Shown here piece after piece: positions 1 to 10,229 of a stretch of 36,013 nucleotides of DNA. The translations under genes and the position numbers were made by a program. Position 1 is the stretch's first letter; each line of letters starts with the position of its first letter. A model generated the notes under the pieces. That model saw nothing but the letters and a program-made list of their open reading frames with translations. It was not told the origin of the DNA and made no database searches. Origin of the DNA: Opitutia bacterium (lineage in GTDB: Bacteria; Verrucomicrobiota; Verrucomicrobiia; Opitutales; Opitutaceae); NCBI GenBank assembly GCA_947453695.1, contig CANGHW010000043.1, positions 1 through 36,013 on the forward strand, given 5' to 3'.

Positions 1-3000
1 AACACTTACACCGGCAACACCACGATCACCGCCGGCACCCTCCAAATCGAAAAAGCCACCGCCCTCGGCTCCACCGCAGCTGGCACCGTGGTGAGCTCCG
101 GCGGCACGCTCGCCCTGGCCGGCAGCGGCACGACCTTTGCCGCCGAAGGCCTGACTATCAACGGCACCGGCGTCGCCAGCGCTGGCGCACTCCGCAACGT
201 CGCCGGCGCCAACACTTGGACCGGCACTGTCGCACTCGGCACGGCCGGCGCCAACTCCGTCGGTGTGGATGGCGGCAGCCTCAACATCTCCGGCGTCATC
301 TCCGGAACCGCCGGCAATAACCTCTCCAAGGTCGGCAATGGCACGCTCACTCTTTCCGGCGTCAACACCTACAGCGGCAACACCACCATTAGCGCCGGCA
401 CGATCGCACTCGCCGCCGACACTGCACTCGGCGCAGTTCCCGGAGCCGCTACCGCTGGCAATCTGACGCTAGACGGCGGCACCCTGCAAAATACTGCGGT
501 GATGACGCTAAACACCAACCGCGGTGTCGCGCTCGGCACCTCCGGCGGCACGATCCAGACCGACGCCAATCTCACCTATGGCGGTATAGCCGCCGGCACT
601 GGCTCACTGACCAAGACGGGCACGGCCACGCTCATCCTTAGCGGGGCTAACACCTACTCTGGCGCCACCAACATCAATCAGGGCACCTTGCAGCTCGGCG
701 CCAACAATGTCCTTTCCGACACCACGGCCGTGACGGTCGCCTCCGGCGCCACCTTCGACGTTAGCAGCCGCACCGACACTGTCGGCTCCCTCGCTGGAGC
801 AGGAACGGTTACCCTTGGCACTGGCACCCTGACAACTGGCGCCAACAACAGCTCAACCACTTTCACCGGCAACGTCACTGGCACTGGAATTACCAAAACA
901 GGCACAGGCACGATGACGATCGGCGGCACTGCCGGCTCCAACTCCTTCGCCCCCAGCACACTCACCCTCTCACAAGGCACGGTCCAACTGGGCGCCTCCA
1001 ATATTCTGGCCGGCGCAATCGTCTTCAATGGCGGCACCCTATCCGTAAACGGCAATAACGAGACCGTTTCCAGCGCTACCCTCAGCGCTAGCTCCATCCT
1101 CGACTTCAACAGCCTCGCTGGCGTGCTCAACCTTACCAACGGCACCTACACCGCCGGCACGCTCACGATCAATAACTGGGCCGGAAGCACCAGCGGCGGC
1201 GGCGCCAGCCAGCTCCTCTTGCCGGGCTCTATCACTGGAGCTCTCTTGGCGAACATCAACTTCACGGGCTACGGCACCGGCGCCCAGCTGATCGGTAACG
1301 AAATTGTCCCCCTCACCGGCGCCGGCTTCACTTGGGCCGTCGACGCAGCCGGCAATTGGACCACCAATACAAACTGGGCCCCCAACACGGGAAACCCGAA
1401 TGCCATCGGAGCCACCGCCAATTTCGCTAGCGCCATCACGGCTGATCGCATTGTGACTCTCGATGCAGCCCGGACAGTCGGCTACATGAACTTTACCGAT
1501 AATAATAATTACACCATCAGCCACGCATCCAACCGGCTCACCATGGATGTCTCCGGTGGAAACGCCCAGATCAATGTCGGCGGGACGGGTTCCCCAACTA
1601 TCGGCGTGGGTCTCGACCTTAACGATGCCCTCGTAATCAATCAGAACTCCACCGGCACCCTCAGCCTTACGGCCACCAACGCCATTAATGGCACCAACCG
1701 TAACCTCACCATCAACGGATCTGGTAATACGACTATTTCAGGCACAATCACGACCGGCCTCGGCACCCTCACCAAGAACAATAGCGGCACACTCACCCTC
1801 TCCGGCGCAAATACCTTCACCGGAGCAACGACCATCAATGGCGGTGTCGTTTCCATTTCCAACGAAAACAACCTCGGCAATAACCCGACCGCTCTCGCTG
1901 CCGGTCAGCTTACTATCAATGGAGGGACGCTCCGCAACACCTCGGTCGTAACGATCGACGATGCCAACCGTGGCGTGACGATTGGCGCCGCAGGCGGCAC
2001 GTTCGACACTGCTGCCAATCTAACGATCGGTTCTGCCGGAACCACCGCCAACGTCCTCGCAATCACTGGCCCCCTAACCAAGACCGGCGCCGGCACCCTC
2101 ACCCTCACTGGCAACGGCGCTAATTCCGGCAACGGTGCCATTACAGTCAATGCGGGCACTCTCACGATCAACAAGGGCGCCAACGTCAGTGCGATTGGTG
2201 ATACCGCCGCTGTGACCGTCGCGTCCGGCGCCACCCTTAGCTTTAACGCAGCCAACTCCAACTACGCCGCTGAGACCGTTGGCTCCATCGCCGGCGCCGG
2301 CACCATCGACAATCTCGCCACCACCGCGCTCACCCTCAACGCCGGTGGCGATAACAGCAGCACCACCTTCTCCGGCATTATCCAAGATACCGGCACCGGG
2401 GCCCTTGCCCTCACCAAGTCCGGCACCGGCACCCTTACTCTTTCCGGCGCGAATAGCTACGACGGCGCCACCAGCATCACGGCCGGAGCGCTCAACATCC
2501 AAAACAATACCGCTCTGGGTAGCACGGTCGGCAGCACCACTGTGAGCAGCGGCGCCGCCCTCGAACTCCAAGGCGGCATCGCTGTGGGCGAGGCTATCTC
2601 GTTTACCAATACCGGCGTAGGCGGCAACGGCGCCATCCGCAACATCTCCGGCAACAACACGCTCTCTGGGGCACTCACCATTGCCAACAATACAACCAAT
2701 TTGATTCAGAGCGATGCGGGCACACTCCTCCTTAGCGGCACCATCAACTCCAGCAGCACGGCCAGCCGCAACCTGACGCTCTCCGGCGCCGGTAACATCA
2801 CCATTAGTGCCGCCATGAACCTAAATGGCAGCGCCGGGACCACCGGCACCCTGACCAAGAACGGCACGGGCTACGCGACGATCACCAACGCCAACACCTT
2901 TTCGGGCCTCACGACGGTATCAGCCGGCACCCTCGAAATTCAAAACGCCACCGCCTTGGGAAGCTCCGCGGCCGCCGGTAACACTTCCGTCACCTCTGGT

Positions 3001-6000
3001 GCGACCTTGGCCATCTCTAACAATATCACCACCGCTGAACCCCTCTCTCTGAACGGACAGGGCGTCGGCTCCAATGGCGCCCTTCGCGGCCTTTCCGGCA
3101 CCAATACTGTAACCGGAAACATCACGCTCGCTACAGCCTCCTACATCGGCGTCGACGCATCGTCGACCCTCACCGCGTCGGGTATTATCTCCGGTGCCAC
3201 CGACCTCACCAAAGTGGGCAACGGCACCCTTGTCCTGACCGCGGCCAACACCTACACCGGCACGACTGCCATTAACGCCGGCACCCTCGAAATTCGCAAC
3301 ACAGCTGGCCTCGGCGGCGGCACCGGCGTCACCACCATCAGTAACGGAGCCACCCTCGCCCTCGGCGGCGCTGGTTACACCACCACCGAAAACATCACCG
3401 TGGCCGGTGCCGGCGTTAGCAACCTCGGCGCTATCCGCAACGCGAGCGGTAACAACACCCTTTCCGGTAACCTTACCATGTCCGCCGACTCCAGTATCGG
3501 CGTCGCCTCCGGCACCATCCTCACCGCCACGGGCACTCTCGCCAGCTCTGGCGGCGACTACGATCTCCTTAAGACCGACGCGGGCAACCTCATCCTCTCC
3601 GGCACCAATTCCTACACCGGCACGACGACAGTCCGTAACGGCACCCTCACCGTTACCACCAACTCTCCTGTCTCCCTCAATGGTGCCCTCGGCATCTCCG
3701 GCTCCACCGTTCAACTCGGCGACGCTGGCACTGCTGCCTCGGATAATCTCGCCCTCTTGATCGGAAACGCCACCGGCGGTCGATCGATCGATCGCTCCAT
3801 CAGCGTCAATAATTTCAACACCTCGGGCACCGTCACCATTGGCGGAACGAACACCTCCGGCACCAACAACTTCACCGGCAACATCGCGCTCGCCCGTGAC
3901 GCGATCTTGACCTCCGCCTCTGCGGGCACAGTCGCCATCAGCGGCGACCTATCCGGCACGGGTGCCATCACTGCCACCGGCACCGGCACCATCGTCCTCA
4001 GTGGCAACAACTCCCTCACCGGCGGCGCCACTGTCACCTCGGGGGCTACCCTCGTCGCCGCCAGCAATACCGCCCTTGGTGGCACCACCGCCGGAACTAC
4101 CGTCAACTCCGGCGGCACCCTCGGGCTTCAGGGTGGCATCACCATCCCCGCTGGCGAGGCATTCACGATCGCCGGTGTCGGCGTTGGCAGCGCCGGCGCT
4201 CTCAACAACGTCTCCGGGACCAACGCTGTCACCGGCAATATTACCCTCTCCGCCAACAGCAACGTCGGTGCCGCCGCTGGCACCCTCAACCTTTCGGGCG
4301 TGATCTCCGGCACTGGCAACAGCTTTACCAAGGTCGGTGCGGGTGAGGTCGTTCTGTCTGGCACCTCCTCCAACACTTACACGGGCGGCACCACCGTCAG
4401 CGCCGGCACGCTCACCCTCAATAAAACTCCCGGCCTCGATGCCACTGGCCCCTCCGGCACCATCTCGGTCACGGGCGGCACCCTCGCCTTGGGCAACGAC
4501 AATCAGATTAACAATTCCGTCACCCTCGCTCTCAGCGGCGGCACCTTCCTGACCAACAACAATTCCGACACCATCGGCAACCTCTCGCTCCTCGGCAGCT
4601 CCACGATTAACTTCAGCAACGGCGACTCCTCCGTCCTCACTTTCACCAACGCCGCCCGCACCACAGGAACCCTCACAATCGCCGACTGGAACGGTATTCC
4701 CACCGTCGGCGGCGGCGGCAGCCAACTCGTCTTCTCCAATCCCGGCACTGGCTTCGGCGCCGCTGATATCTCCTTCACCGGCTTCGGCGGCGGCTGGACC
4801 CGCCTCGCCTCCGGTGAAATCGTCCCCGTCGTCGCCGGCGGTAACACCTACACGTGGAACAGCGCGGCCGGCACCACGTGGGCAACCGGCACGAACTGGA
4901 CCCCGAACACGACTACTTGGGCCGCCAACGACACCGCGGTCTTCGCCAACGGCACGATCACCGGCAACCGCACTATCGACACCGGCGCCAGTCGCACCCT
5001 TGGCTACCTCGCCTTCAACGGCACGGCCGCGAATAACTACACGATCGCGAACAACACGCTCAATTTGAACGTGACCAATGGTAACGCTCAAATCCAAGTC
5101 GACGATGCCGCCGCCCCCACGATCAATTCCGCCATCGCCATCGCCAACACCTCTGCGGGCGGCCTTAACATCTCCAGCAGCTCCACGGGCACCCTGACCG
5201 TCAACGGCGCAATCACCGGCGCCTCGACTGGCGCCCGCCCCATCACTGTCAACGGCTCCGGCACTGTCGTCCTCAACGGCGCCATTGGCGGCGGTTCCGG
5301 CGGCATCAGCGATCTCACCAAGGGCGGCTCCAGCACCCTCGTGATCGGCAGTGCCACCAACACCTTTACCGGTAACACCACCGTCAACAACGGCACCCTC
5401 CAGCTTAACGCCTCCGCCAACTCCGGCAGCGGCTCGCTTGGCACCTCGACGAGCCCCATCGTCCTCGGCTCAGCTTCCTCCCCTTCCAACGCCGTCATCT
5501 CGCTCCTCACCAACGGCGCCGGCGTCAACGTCGCCCGTAACGTCACCGTCAATAACAACGGCACCTCAACCACCCTCGGCGGCCTGAATACCACCGGCAC
5601 CAGCACCTACTCTGGCGCCGTCGCCCTGGGTAAGTCCGTGACCCTCACTGCTGCCACCGGCGGTGAAGTCGCCTTCACCGGCGTGCTCAGCGGCACCGGC
5701 GGCATCACCAAGACGGGCAACGGCACCGTCACCCTCGGCGGCACCGCCTCCAACACCTTCACCGGCGACGTCGATATCCAGTCCGGCACTCTCAAACTCA
5801 ACGCCAACACTGGCGGCTTCGACGTCCTTGGCGCCACCCAGGGCGTCATTGGCGACCTAGCCTCCGTCACACTTTCCGGCTCCACCGCCGTTCTCACCGT
5901 CGGAGGCCCAGCCGGTCAGACCCTGGAGGAGATCGGCTCCCTCTCCGGCGTCGCCGGCTCCAATGTCAACGTCACCCAGACCACGCCGTTTACCCTCTAC

Positions 6001-8325
6001 ACCGGCAATAATAATAACACTACGACGTTTGCCGGCACCCTCACCAACAGCGTCGGCGCCAACTTCTCCCTCGTGAAGCAGGGCACCGGCACTATGACCC
6101 TCACCGGCGCCAACTCCTACGACGGCACCACTACTGTCTCTGCCGGCACCCTCGTCGCTGCCAACAACACTGCCCTCGGCACCACCACCGGTAACACCAC
6201 CGTCGCAGGCAACGCCACCCTCGGCCTCCAAGGCGGCATCACCATCGGCGCCGAGCAGCTCAACCTCACCGCCATCACCAGCCCCAATATCGCCAGCCTC
6301 GCCAACCTGTCCGGCAACAACACCTACGGCGGCAATATCTCAATGACCGGCCCCACCGCCAACGATCAGGTCAAGTTCGACGCCGCTGGCACTTCCACTC
6401 TGACCATCACCGGCGTGATCAGTGAGGCCACCAACGCCAAGGTCTTCACCAAGACCGGTTCCGGCACGATCGTCCTCAACGGCGCCAATACCTACACCGG
6501 CTCCACCAACGTCGCCGTCGGCACCCTTGTCATCGCCAACAACGCTGCCCTCGGAACCACCGCCGCCGGCACTACGGTCCAAATCGGCGCCACCCTCGGC
6601 GTCCAGAACAACATCACCGTCGCCGCCGGCGAAACCTACACCCTCAACGGCACCACCAACCCTCCCGGCGCCCCGAGCATCAAGAACATCTCCGGCACCA
6701 ATACCCTCGGCGGAAACATCACCCTCTCCGGCGGCATCAACACCGGCGTCGCTATCGATTCCTCCGCCGGTAGTCTCACGCTCAACGGCACCATCGCCCA
6801 GACTTCCAATCCCAATTTCGTAATCAAGACCGGCTCCGGTGATCTCGTCCTTGGCGGCACCACGGCCAATACTTTCTCCGGCGGCTTCACGATTAACGAC
6901 GGCAAGGTCATCGCCGCCAAAACCGCTGGCTTCGATGCCACTGGCGCTGCCGCCGTCAATATTGGTGATGGCCTCGGCACTGCCGCCTCCGCCACCCTCC
7001 AGCTCAACGCCAGCAACCAGATCAACAACGCCTCCAACGTTACCATCTCCACCGACGGCAAACTCGATCTCCAGGCCAATAGCGACACGATCGGTGCGCT
7101 CACGATGAGCGGCGGTTCCGTCACCGCCACCGGCGCTGGCACCCTCACCCTCGGTGGTAATCTTACCTTCACGGGCGTCGGCACCAACACTGCCACGATC
7201 ACGTCCAACCTCGATCTCGGCATCGCCGGCACCCGTATCGTTCAGGTCGGCAACAACGGCGTCTCTGGCGACAACAGCGTCAACGCCAACAACGGCAACG
7301 TCGTCCCTGCTGCCAACTACGCCGGCGACAAGGATCTCGTCATCAATGGCGTCATCTCCGGGTCTGGCTCCTCCTTCAACAAGACCGACCTCGGCGTCCT
7401 CGAGCTCACCGGCACTACCAGCAACACCTTCACCGGTGGCTTCCAAGTCTCCGACGGCACCGTCCTCCTCAATAAGACCGCCGGCCAAAACGCCACCGGC
7501 GCCGGCACCTCGGTGACGGTCGGCGACAGTATCGGCGGTGCCAAGACCGCCATCCTCAAGCTCGCCACCAGCAACCAGATCAACGACGCCGCGACGGTCA
7601 CCGTCAACTCTGACGGCCAGTTCAATCTTAACGGCCTCACCGAGACCATCGGCGCCATCGCGGGCACGGGTAACATCGAGACTGGCGCAGGCACCCTCAC
7701 TATTAAGGGCACCAGCACGTTCGGCGGCACTCTCACTGACGCGACCGGCACGATCGTGGCCGAGAACAATATCCCTGGCTTTAACAACGGCTTCGTCTCC
7801 TCCGTCGGTTCTGGCCGCGTTATTTTCGACGCCCCCGCCGGCTCGCTCACCTTTACGTCCAATATCGCTTACGCCGGCACCCTTGAGTTGAAGAACGGCA
7901 CCTTCGTCATGCCCGGCGTCAACTTCACCGTCGGCACGCTCGAAATTACCGGCAATACGATCCTCGATTTCGGTAACAGCACGGCCTCGATTCTCAACGC
8001 CACAAACATCCGCCTCGCCCCTGGTGCGACCCTGACGATCAACAATTGGGTCAACAACGTGGACTTCTTCTTCGCCCAGAACTGGCTCGCCGGCACGACC
8101 GTCCCGGGCATCAACACCCGCGGCGTCGGCGATGAGACCCAGATCACGTTTACTGGCTTCTCCAACACTCAGACCGCTTGGCTCGACTATAACAACGCCT
8201 CCAAGCACCAAATCACACCTGCGCCCGAGCCGTCCACCTACGGCGCAATTTTCGTCGGTGCTGCGTTTGCCTTCCTGGGCTATCGGCGCTGGCGCAACCG
8301 AGCCGAATCATCCACCCGCGCTTGA
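1..8325 (+). CDS. Giant autotransporter-associated strand-repeat protein with PEP-CTERM anchor (5' end outside window)
   Basis: The reading frame is open from base 1, so the start lies upstream; at least 2774 residues are visible. The protein is rich in Gly, Thr, Asn, Ala and Ser and carries about 18 copies of the autotransporter-associated beta-strand repeat (PATR; pattern K-x-G-x-GTLTLSG-x-NTYSG-x-T-x(3)-GTL), spaced roughly 280-440 bp. Such repeats are expected to form a right-handed beta-helix stalk. There is no C-terminal beta-barrel. The C-terminus is instead a PEP-CTERM signal: PEPSTYG at 8224-8244, a hydrophobic helix, then YRRWRNR. In known systems exosortase recognises this tail, so the mature product is probably exported by Sec and released or attached at the surface. 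Modules typical of the ends of such proteins recur internally at 1096-1500 and 4606-5100 (see findings). The family assignment is secure; adhesion or matrix function is only inferred. Confidence 0.9.
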   Translation, partial: NTYTGNTTITAGTLQIEKATALGSTAAGTVVSSGGTLALAGSGTTFAAEGLTINGTGVASAGALRNVAGANTWTGTVALGTAGANSVGVDGGSLNISGVISGTAGNNLSKVGNGTLTLSGVNTYSGNTTISAGTIALAADTALGAVPGAATAGNLTLDGGTLQNTAVMTLNTNRGVALGTSGGTIQTDANLTYGGIAAGTGSLTKTGTATLILSGANTYSGATNINQGTLQLGANNVLSDTTAVTVASGATFDVSSRTDTVGSLAGAGTVTLGTGTLTTGANNSSTTFTGNVTGTGITKTGTGTMTIGGTAGSNSFAPSTLTLSQGTVQLGASNILAGAIVFNGGTLSVNGNNETVSSATLSASSILDFNSLAGVLNLTNGTYTAGTLTINNWAGSTSGGGASQLLLPGSITGALLANINFTGYGTGAQLIGNEIVPLTGAGFTWAVDAAGNWTTNTNWAPNTGNPNAIGATANFASAITADRIVTLDAARTVGYMNFTDNNNYTISHASNRLTMDVSGGNAQINVGGTGSPTIGVGLDLNDALVINQNSTGTLSLTATNAINGTNRNLTINGSGNTTISGTITTGLGTLTKNNSGTLTLSGANTFTGATTINGGVVSISNENNLGNNPTALAAGQLTINGGTLRNTSVVTIDDANRGVTIGAAGGTFDTAANLTIGSAGTTANVLAITGPLTKTGAGTLTLTGNGANSGNGAITVNAGTLTINKGANVSAIGDTAAVTVASGATLSFNAANSNYAAETVGSIAGAGTIDNLATTALTLNAGGDNSSTTFSGIIQDTGTGALALTKSGTGTLTLSGANSYDGATSITAGALNIQNNTALGSTVGSTTVSSGAALELQGGIAVGEAISFTNTGVGGNGAIRNISGNNTLSGALTIANNTTNLIQSDAGTLLLSGTINSSSTASRNLTLSGAGNITISAAMNLNGSAGTTGTLTKNGTGYATITNANTFSGLTTVSAGTLEIQNATALGSSAAAGNTSVTSGATLAISNNITTAEPLSLNGQGVGSNGALRGLSGTNTVTGNITLATASYIGVDASSTLTASGIISGATDLTKVGNGTLVLTAANTYTGTTAINAGTLEIRNTAGLGGGTGVTTISNGATLALGGAGYTTTENITVAGAGVSNLGAIRNASGNNTLSGNLTMSADSSIGVASGTILTATGTLASSGGDYDLLKTDAGNLILSGTNSYTGTTTVRNGTLTVTTNSPVSLNGALGISGSTVQLGDAGTAASDNLALLIGNATGGRSIDRSISVNNFNTSGTVTIGGTNTSGTNNFTGNIALARDAILTSASAGTVAISGDLSGTGAITATGTGTIVLSGNNSLTGGATVTSGATLVAASNTALGGTTAGTTVNSGGTLGLQGGITIPAGEAFTIAGVGVGSAGALNNVSGTNAVTGNITLSANSNVGAAAGTLNLSGVISGTGNSFTKVGAGEVVLSGTSSNTYTGGTTVSAGTLTLNKTPGLDATGPSGTISVTGGTLALGNDNQINNSVTLALSGGTFLTNNNSDTIGNLSLLGSSTINFSNGDSSVLTFTNAARTTGTLTIADWNGIPTVGGGGSQLVFSNPGTGFGAADISFTGFGGGWTRLASGEIVPVVAGGNTYTWNSAAGTTWATGTNWTPNTTTWAANDTAVFANGTITGNRTIDTGASRTLGYLAFNGTAANNYTIANNTLNLNVTNGNAQIQVDDAAAPTINSAIAIANTSAGGLNISSSSTGTLTVNGAITGASTGARPITVNGSGTVVLNGAIGGGSGGISDLTKGGSSTLVIGSATNTFTGNTTVNNGTLQLNASANSGSGSLGTSTSPIVLGSASSPSNAVISLLTNGAGVNVARNVTVNNNGTSTTLGGLNTTGTSTYSGAVALGKSVTLTAATGGEVAFTGVLSGTGGITKTGNGTVTLGGTASNTFTGDVDIQSGTLKLNANTGGFDVLGATQGVIGDLASVTLSGSTAVLTVGGPAGQTLEEIGSLSGVAGSNVNVTQTTPFTLYTGNNNNTTTFAGTLTNSVGANFSLVKQGTGTMTLTGANSYDGTTTVSAGTLVAANNTALGTTTGNTTVAGNATLGLQGGITIGAEQLNLTAITSPNIASLANLSGNNTYGGNISMTGPTANDQVKFDAAGTSTLTITGVISEATNAKVFTKTGSGTIVLNGANTYTGSTNVAVGTLVIANNAALGTTAAGTTVQIGATLGVQNNITVAAGETYTLNGTTNPPGAPSIKNISGTNTLGGNITLSGGINTGVAIDSSAGSLTLNGTIAQTSNPNFVIKTGSGDLVLGGTTANTFSGGFTINDGKVIAAKTAGFDATGAAAVNIGDGLGTAASATLQLNASNQINNASNVTISTDGKLDLQANSDTIGALTMSGGSVTATGAGTLTLGGNLTFTGVGTNTATITSNLDLGIAGTRIVQVGNNGVSGDNSVNANNGNVVPAANYAGDKDLVINGVISGSGSSFNKTDLGVLELTGTTSNTFTGGFQVSDGTVLLNKTAGQNATGAGTSVTVGDSIGGAKTAILKLATSNQINDAATVTVNSDGQFNLNGLTETIGAIAGTGNIETGAGTLTIKGTSTFGGTLTDATGTIVAENNIPGFNNGFVSSVGSGRVIFDAPAGSLTFTSNIAYAGTLELKNGTFVMPGVNFTVGTLEITGNTILDFGNSTASILNATNIRLAPGATLTINNWVNNVDFFFAQNWLAGTTVPGINTRGVGDETQITFTGFSNTQTAWLDYNNASKHQITPAPEPSTYGAIFVGAAFAFLGYRRWRNRAESSTRA
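328..7500 (+). repeat. Array of PATR-type protein repeats
   Basis: The repeat cores begin near 328, 604, 888, 1768, 2074, 2410, 2851, 3205, 3562, 3964, 4321, 5311, 5701, 6067, 6442, 6817 and 7372; a partial core starts at base 1. Between many cores a second motif recurs (G-V-G-x-x-G-A-L-R-N-x-S-G-N-N-T-x-x-G-N-I-T-L), giving a composite unit near 120 residues. The copies are diverged at nucleotide level, so the array is old or under protein-level selection rather than a recent expansion. The two long gaps (888-1768 and 4321-5311) contain the unit junctions. Confidence 0.8.
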
Positions 8326-8373
8326 TCGCAGGTTCTCCGCCAAGCGCCTGGGATTGAGCTAACCCACTCCCTC

Positions 8374-8404
8374 AAGACCGCCCTTTCCGGCGGTCTTTTT
8401 TTTT
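8374..8404 (+). terminator. Rho-independent terminator of the giant repeat-protein gene
   Basis: A perfect 9-bp stem (AAGACCGCC at 8374-8382, GGCGGTCTT at 8389-8397) encloses the 6-base loop CTTTCC and runs into nine consecutive T (8396-8404). It lies 49 bp after the stop. There is no matching A tract on the other side, so it should act only on plus-strand transcription. Confidence 0.93.
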
Positions 8405-8486
8405 GCGCGAAAAGGTTCCGTCGCCACCGCTCACCGGGAGCCGCAACAAAACTGTCCGAGTCAGCGGCCGAAAACGATTGCCCGAC

Positions 8487-10214
8487 TCAACTGGTTGCGG
8501 ACCGCCGCCAGTCCATCAAACCCAGTTGAAGCAGCTTACGATTATTGAAGTGATTCCACTTCAATTCCACCGCTAGGTCGAGTGGCACACCCAGCGGAGG
8601 CAGCCGATTCGACATTTTCCAAGCGACTCCGTGCATACGCCGGCCGCGCCCATCTTCGAAGTGAAAGCGGAAATGCTGCTCCTTGAAAATCTCCGGCGGT
8701 GACCGCAACACAACCCCTCGCACGGCAAATACCGGCTCCGGATTTCCCTGCCCAAACGGGTGCAAGGAATCGAGCTCGTCCATCAACCGATCATTAATTT
8801 GTTCCGGTGTGAGCCACGCTGCGAGATCCAGTCGAGCCTCGGCGATATCCCCACCCGCATGGGTGCGGACGGCTTCCGCAAAGCGCAAACGAAACGACTC
8901 CAAATGAACCTTCGGTAGCGAGATACCCACTGCCATCGGATGCCCGCCCCAGCTGGAAAGATTCTCACAGCACGTGCCCAAGACCTCCACGAGATTGATG
9001 CCATCGACACTTCGTCCTGACCCCTTGGCCGCATCCCCTTCATTTCCCAAGACCACACAGGGACGGTTGTATTTACGCGTCACGCGCCCCGCCACAATGC
9101 CAACCACCCCCGGGTGCCAGTTCTCATGGAACAACACGATCCCCGGGAGGGCCGAAAACTCCGTCTCAATCATCCGCTCGGCCTCTTCCGTAATCCCCCG
9201 TTCAATGTCCTGACGCTCCCGGTTGAAGGTATCCAACTGCTCGGCCGTCTGCTCGCAAAAATCGGCGTCATCACTGATCAACAACTCGACCGATAGCGAT
9301 GCATCCGCCAGTCGTCCGCTTGCGTTAATCCTCGGCCCCAGCCGGAATGAGATATCGGTGGGTGTAATCCCCTGCGACGGGCGCACTCCAGCCACGCGCA
9401 TAAGGGCCTTCAATCCGGGCCGCCGCGTCTCCTGCAGAATCCGCAATCCATGTCGGGCCAAAATGCGATTTTCGCCCAACAACGGCACCAAGTCCGCCAC
9501 GGTTCCGAGCGCCACGAGGTCGAGGTGGTCCCGCAGCTTAATCCCTAGCGCTGTCTCGTTATTGTCCGCCCGCAACAGCTTCAGCAACCCGTGGCACAAC
9601 TTGAAGACCAATCCCACGGTGCACAGGTGCCGCCAAGCGGCGTCGCCGTTCGTTTCGTCGGCGTCTACGTGCGGATTAATCAAGATTCCGTCCCCCAGGG
9701 CCTTCTCCTTGGATCGATGATGGTCGATCACCATCACGTCTATGCCCAAGCTGCAAAGGTAGGCCGCCTCGGCGTGAGAATTAGTTCCACAATCTAACGC
9801 GACAAAGAGGTCCGGCCTGCCGCCTTCCAGCGCCCGATCGATCGCACTTCGCGACAAGCCGTAGCCGTCCTCGGAGCGCCGTGGAACTACGAAACGCGGA
9901 TTCGACCCAAAGCGCCGCAGCATCGTCACGAGTAGGGCCGTGCTACTTACCCCATCCACATCGTAATCACCCAAAACCACGATGGACTCCTTCTTTGCAA
10001 TCGCCTCGCGCAAACGCGCCGCACCCCGCTCCAGATTCCGCAGGAGAAAAGGATCGTTGATTGCCGCGAGTGTCGGCTGCAGAAAGCCCGCGGCCGCTTT
10101 GGCGTCGGCCTGGCCCGCGCGTAGCAAAAGCTCCGCCAGCACCCGGCTCACGCCGGCGCTCTTGCTCAGCGCCTCGACCTCATCGGTCGGGAGCGGCCTG
10201 TGGGTCCAGCGCAT
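8487..10214 (-). CDS. recJ: Single-stranded-DNA-specific exonuclease RecJ
   Basis: RecJ is the cytoplasmic 5'-to-3' single-strand DNA exonuclease used in RecFOR recombination, mismatch repair and base-excision repair. The 575-residue protein has the standard length (E. coli 577). All DHH-phosphoesterase motifs are present: GDYDVDG at residues 82-88, DCG at 141-143, DHH at 164-166, GTVADLVPL near 237-245, GPRINASGRL at 293-302 and the DHHA1 motif GGH at 423-425. HPGVVGIVAGR (367-377) is also typical. The metal-binding Asp and His residues are intact. It is the last gene of a yajC-secDF-recJ series on the minus strand, an order seen in many bacteria. The ATG at 10214 has no Shine-Dalgarno sequence; the bases before it are pyrimidine-rich. 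Confidence 0.96.
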   Translation of the reverse strand: MRWTHRPLPTDEVEALSKSAGVSRVLAELLLRAGQADAKAAAGFLQPTLAAINDPFLLRNLERGAARLREAIAKKESIVVLGDYDVDGVSSTALLVTMLRRFGSNPRFVVPRRSEDGYGLSRSAIDRALEGGRPDLFVALDCGTNSHAEAAYLCSLGIDVMVIDHHRSKEKALGDGILINPHVDADETNGDAAWRHLCTVGLVFKLCHGLLKLLRADNNETALGIKLRDHLDLVALGTVADLVPLLGENRILARHGLRILQETRRPGLKALMRVAGVRPSQGITPTDISFRLGPRINASGRLADASLSVELLISDDADFCEQTAEQLDTFNRERQDIERGITEEAERMIETEFSALPGIVLFHENWHPGVVGIVAGRVTRKYNRPCVVLGNEGDAAKGSGRSVDGINLVEVLGTCCENLSSWGGHPMAVGISLPKVHLESFRLRFAEAVRTHAGGDIAEARLDLAAWLTPEQINDRLMDELDSLHPFGQGNPEPVFAVRGVVLRSPPEIFKEQHFRFHFEDGRGRRMHGVAWKMSNRLPPLGVPLDLAVELKWNHFNNRKLLQLGLMDWRRSATS

Positions 10215-10229
10215 GGAGGAAGATCGTCA

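Noticed and set aside
3780..3794. CGATCGATCGATCG run as a possible regulatory site
   Set aside because: It is only 3.5 copies of GATC inside coding sequence and encodes an ordinary Arg-Ser-Ile-Asp-Arg stretch.
6340..8211. A 623-codon open frame on the minus strand inside the giant repeat gene (also 3949-5097 and 2920-3714)
   Set aside because: These are antisense shadows of a GC-rich, repeat-built gene. The products are low-complexity Gly/Asp/Val/Glu strings mirroring the plus-strand repeats.
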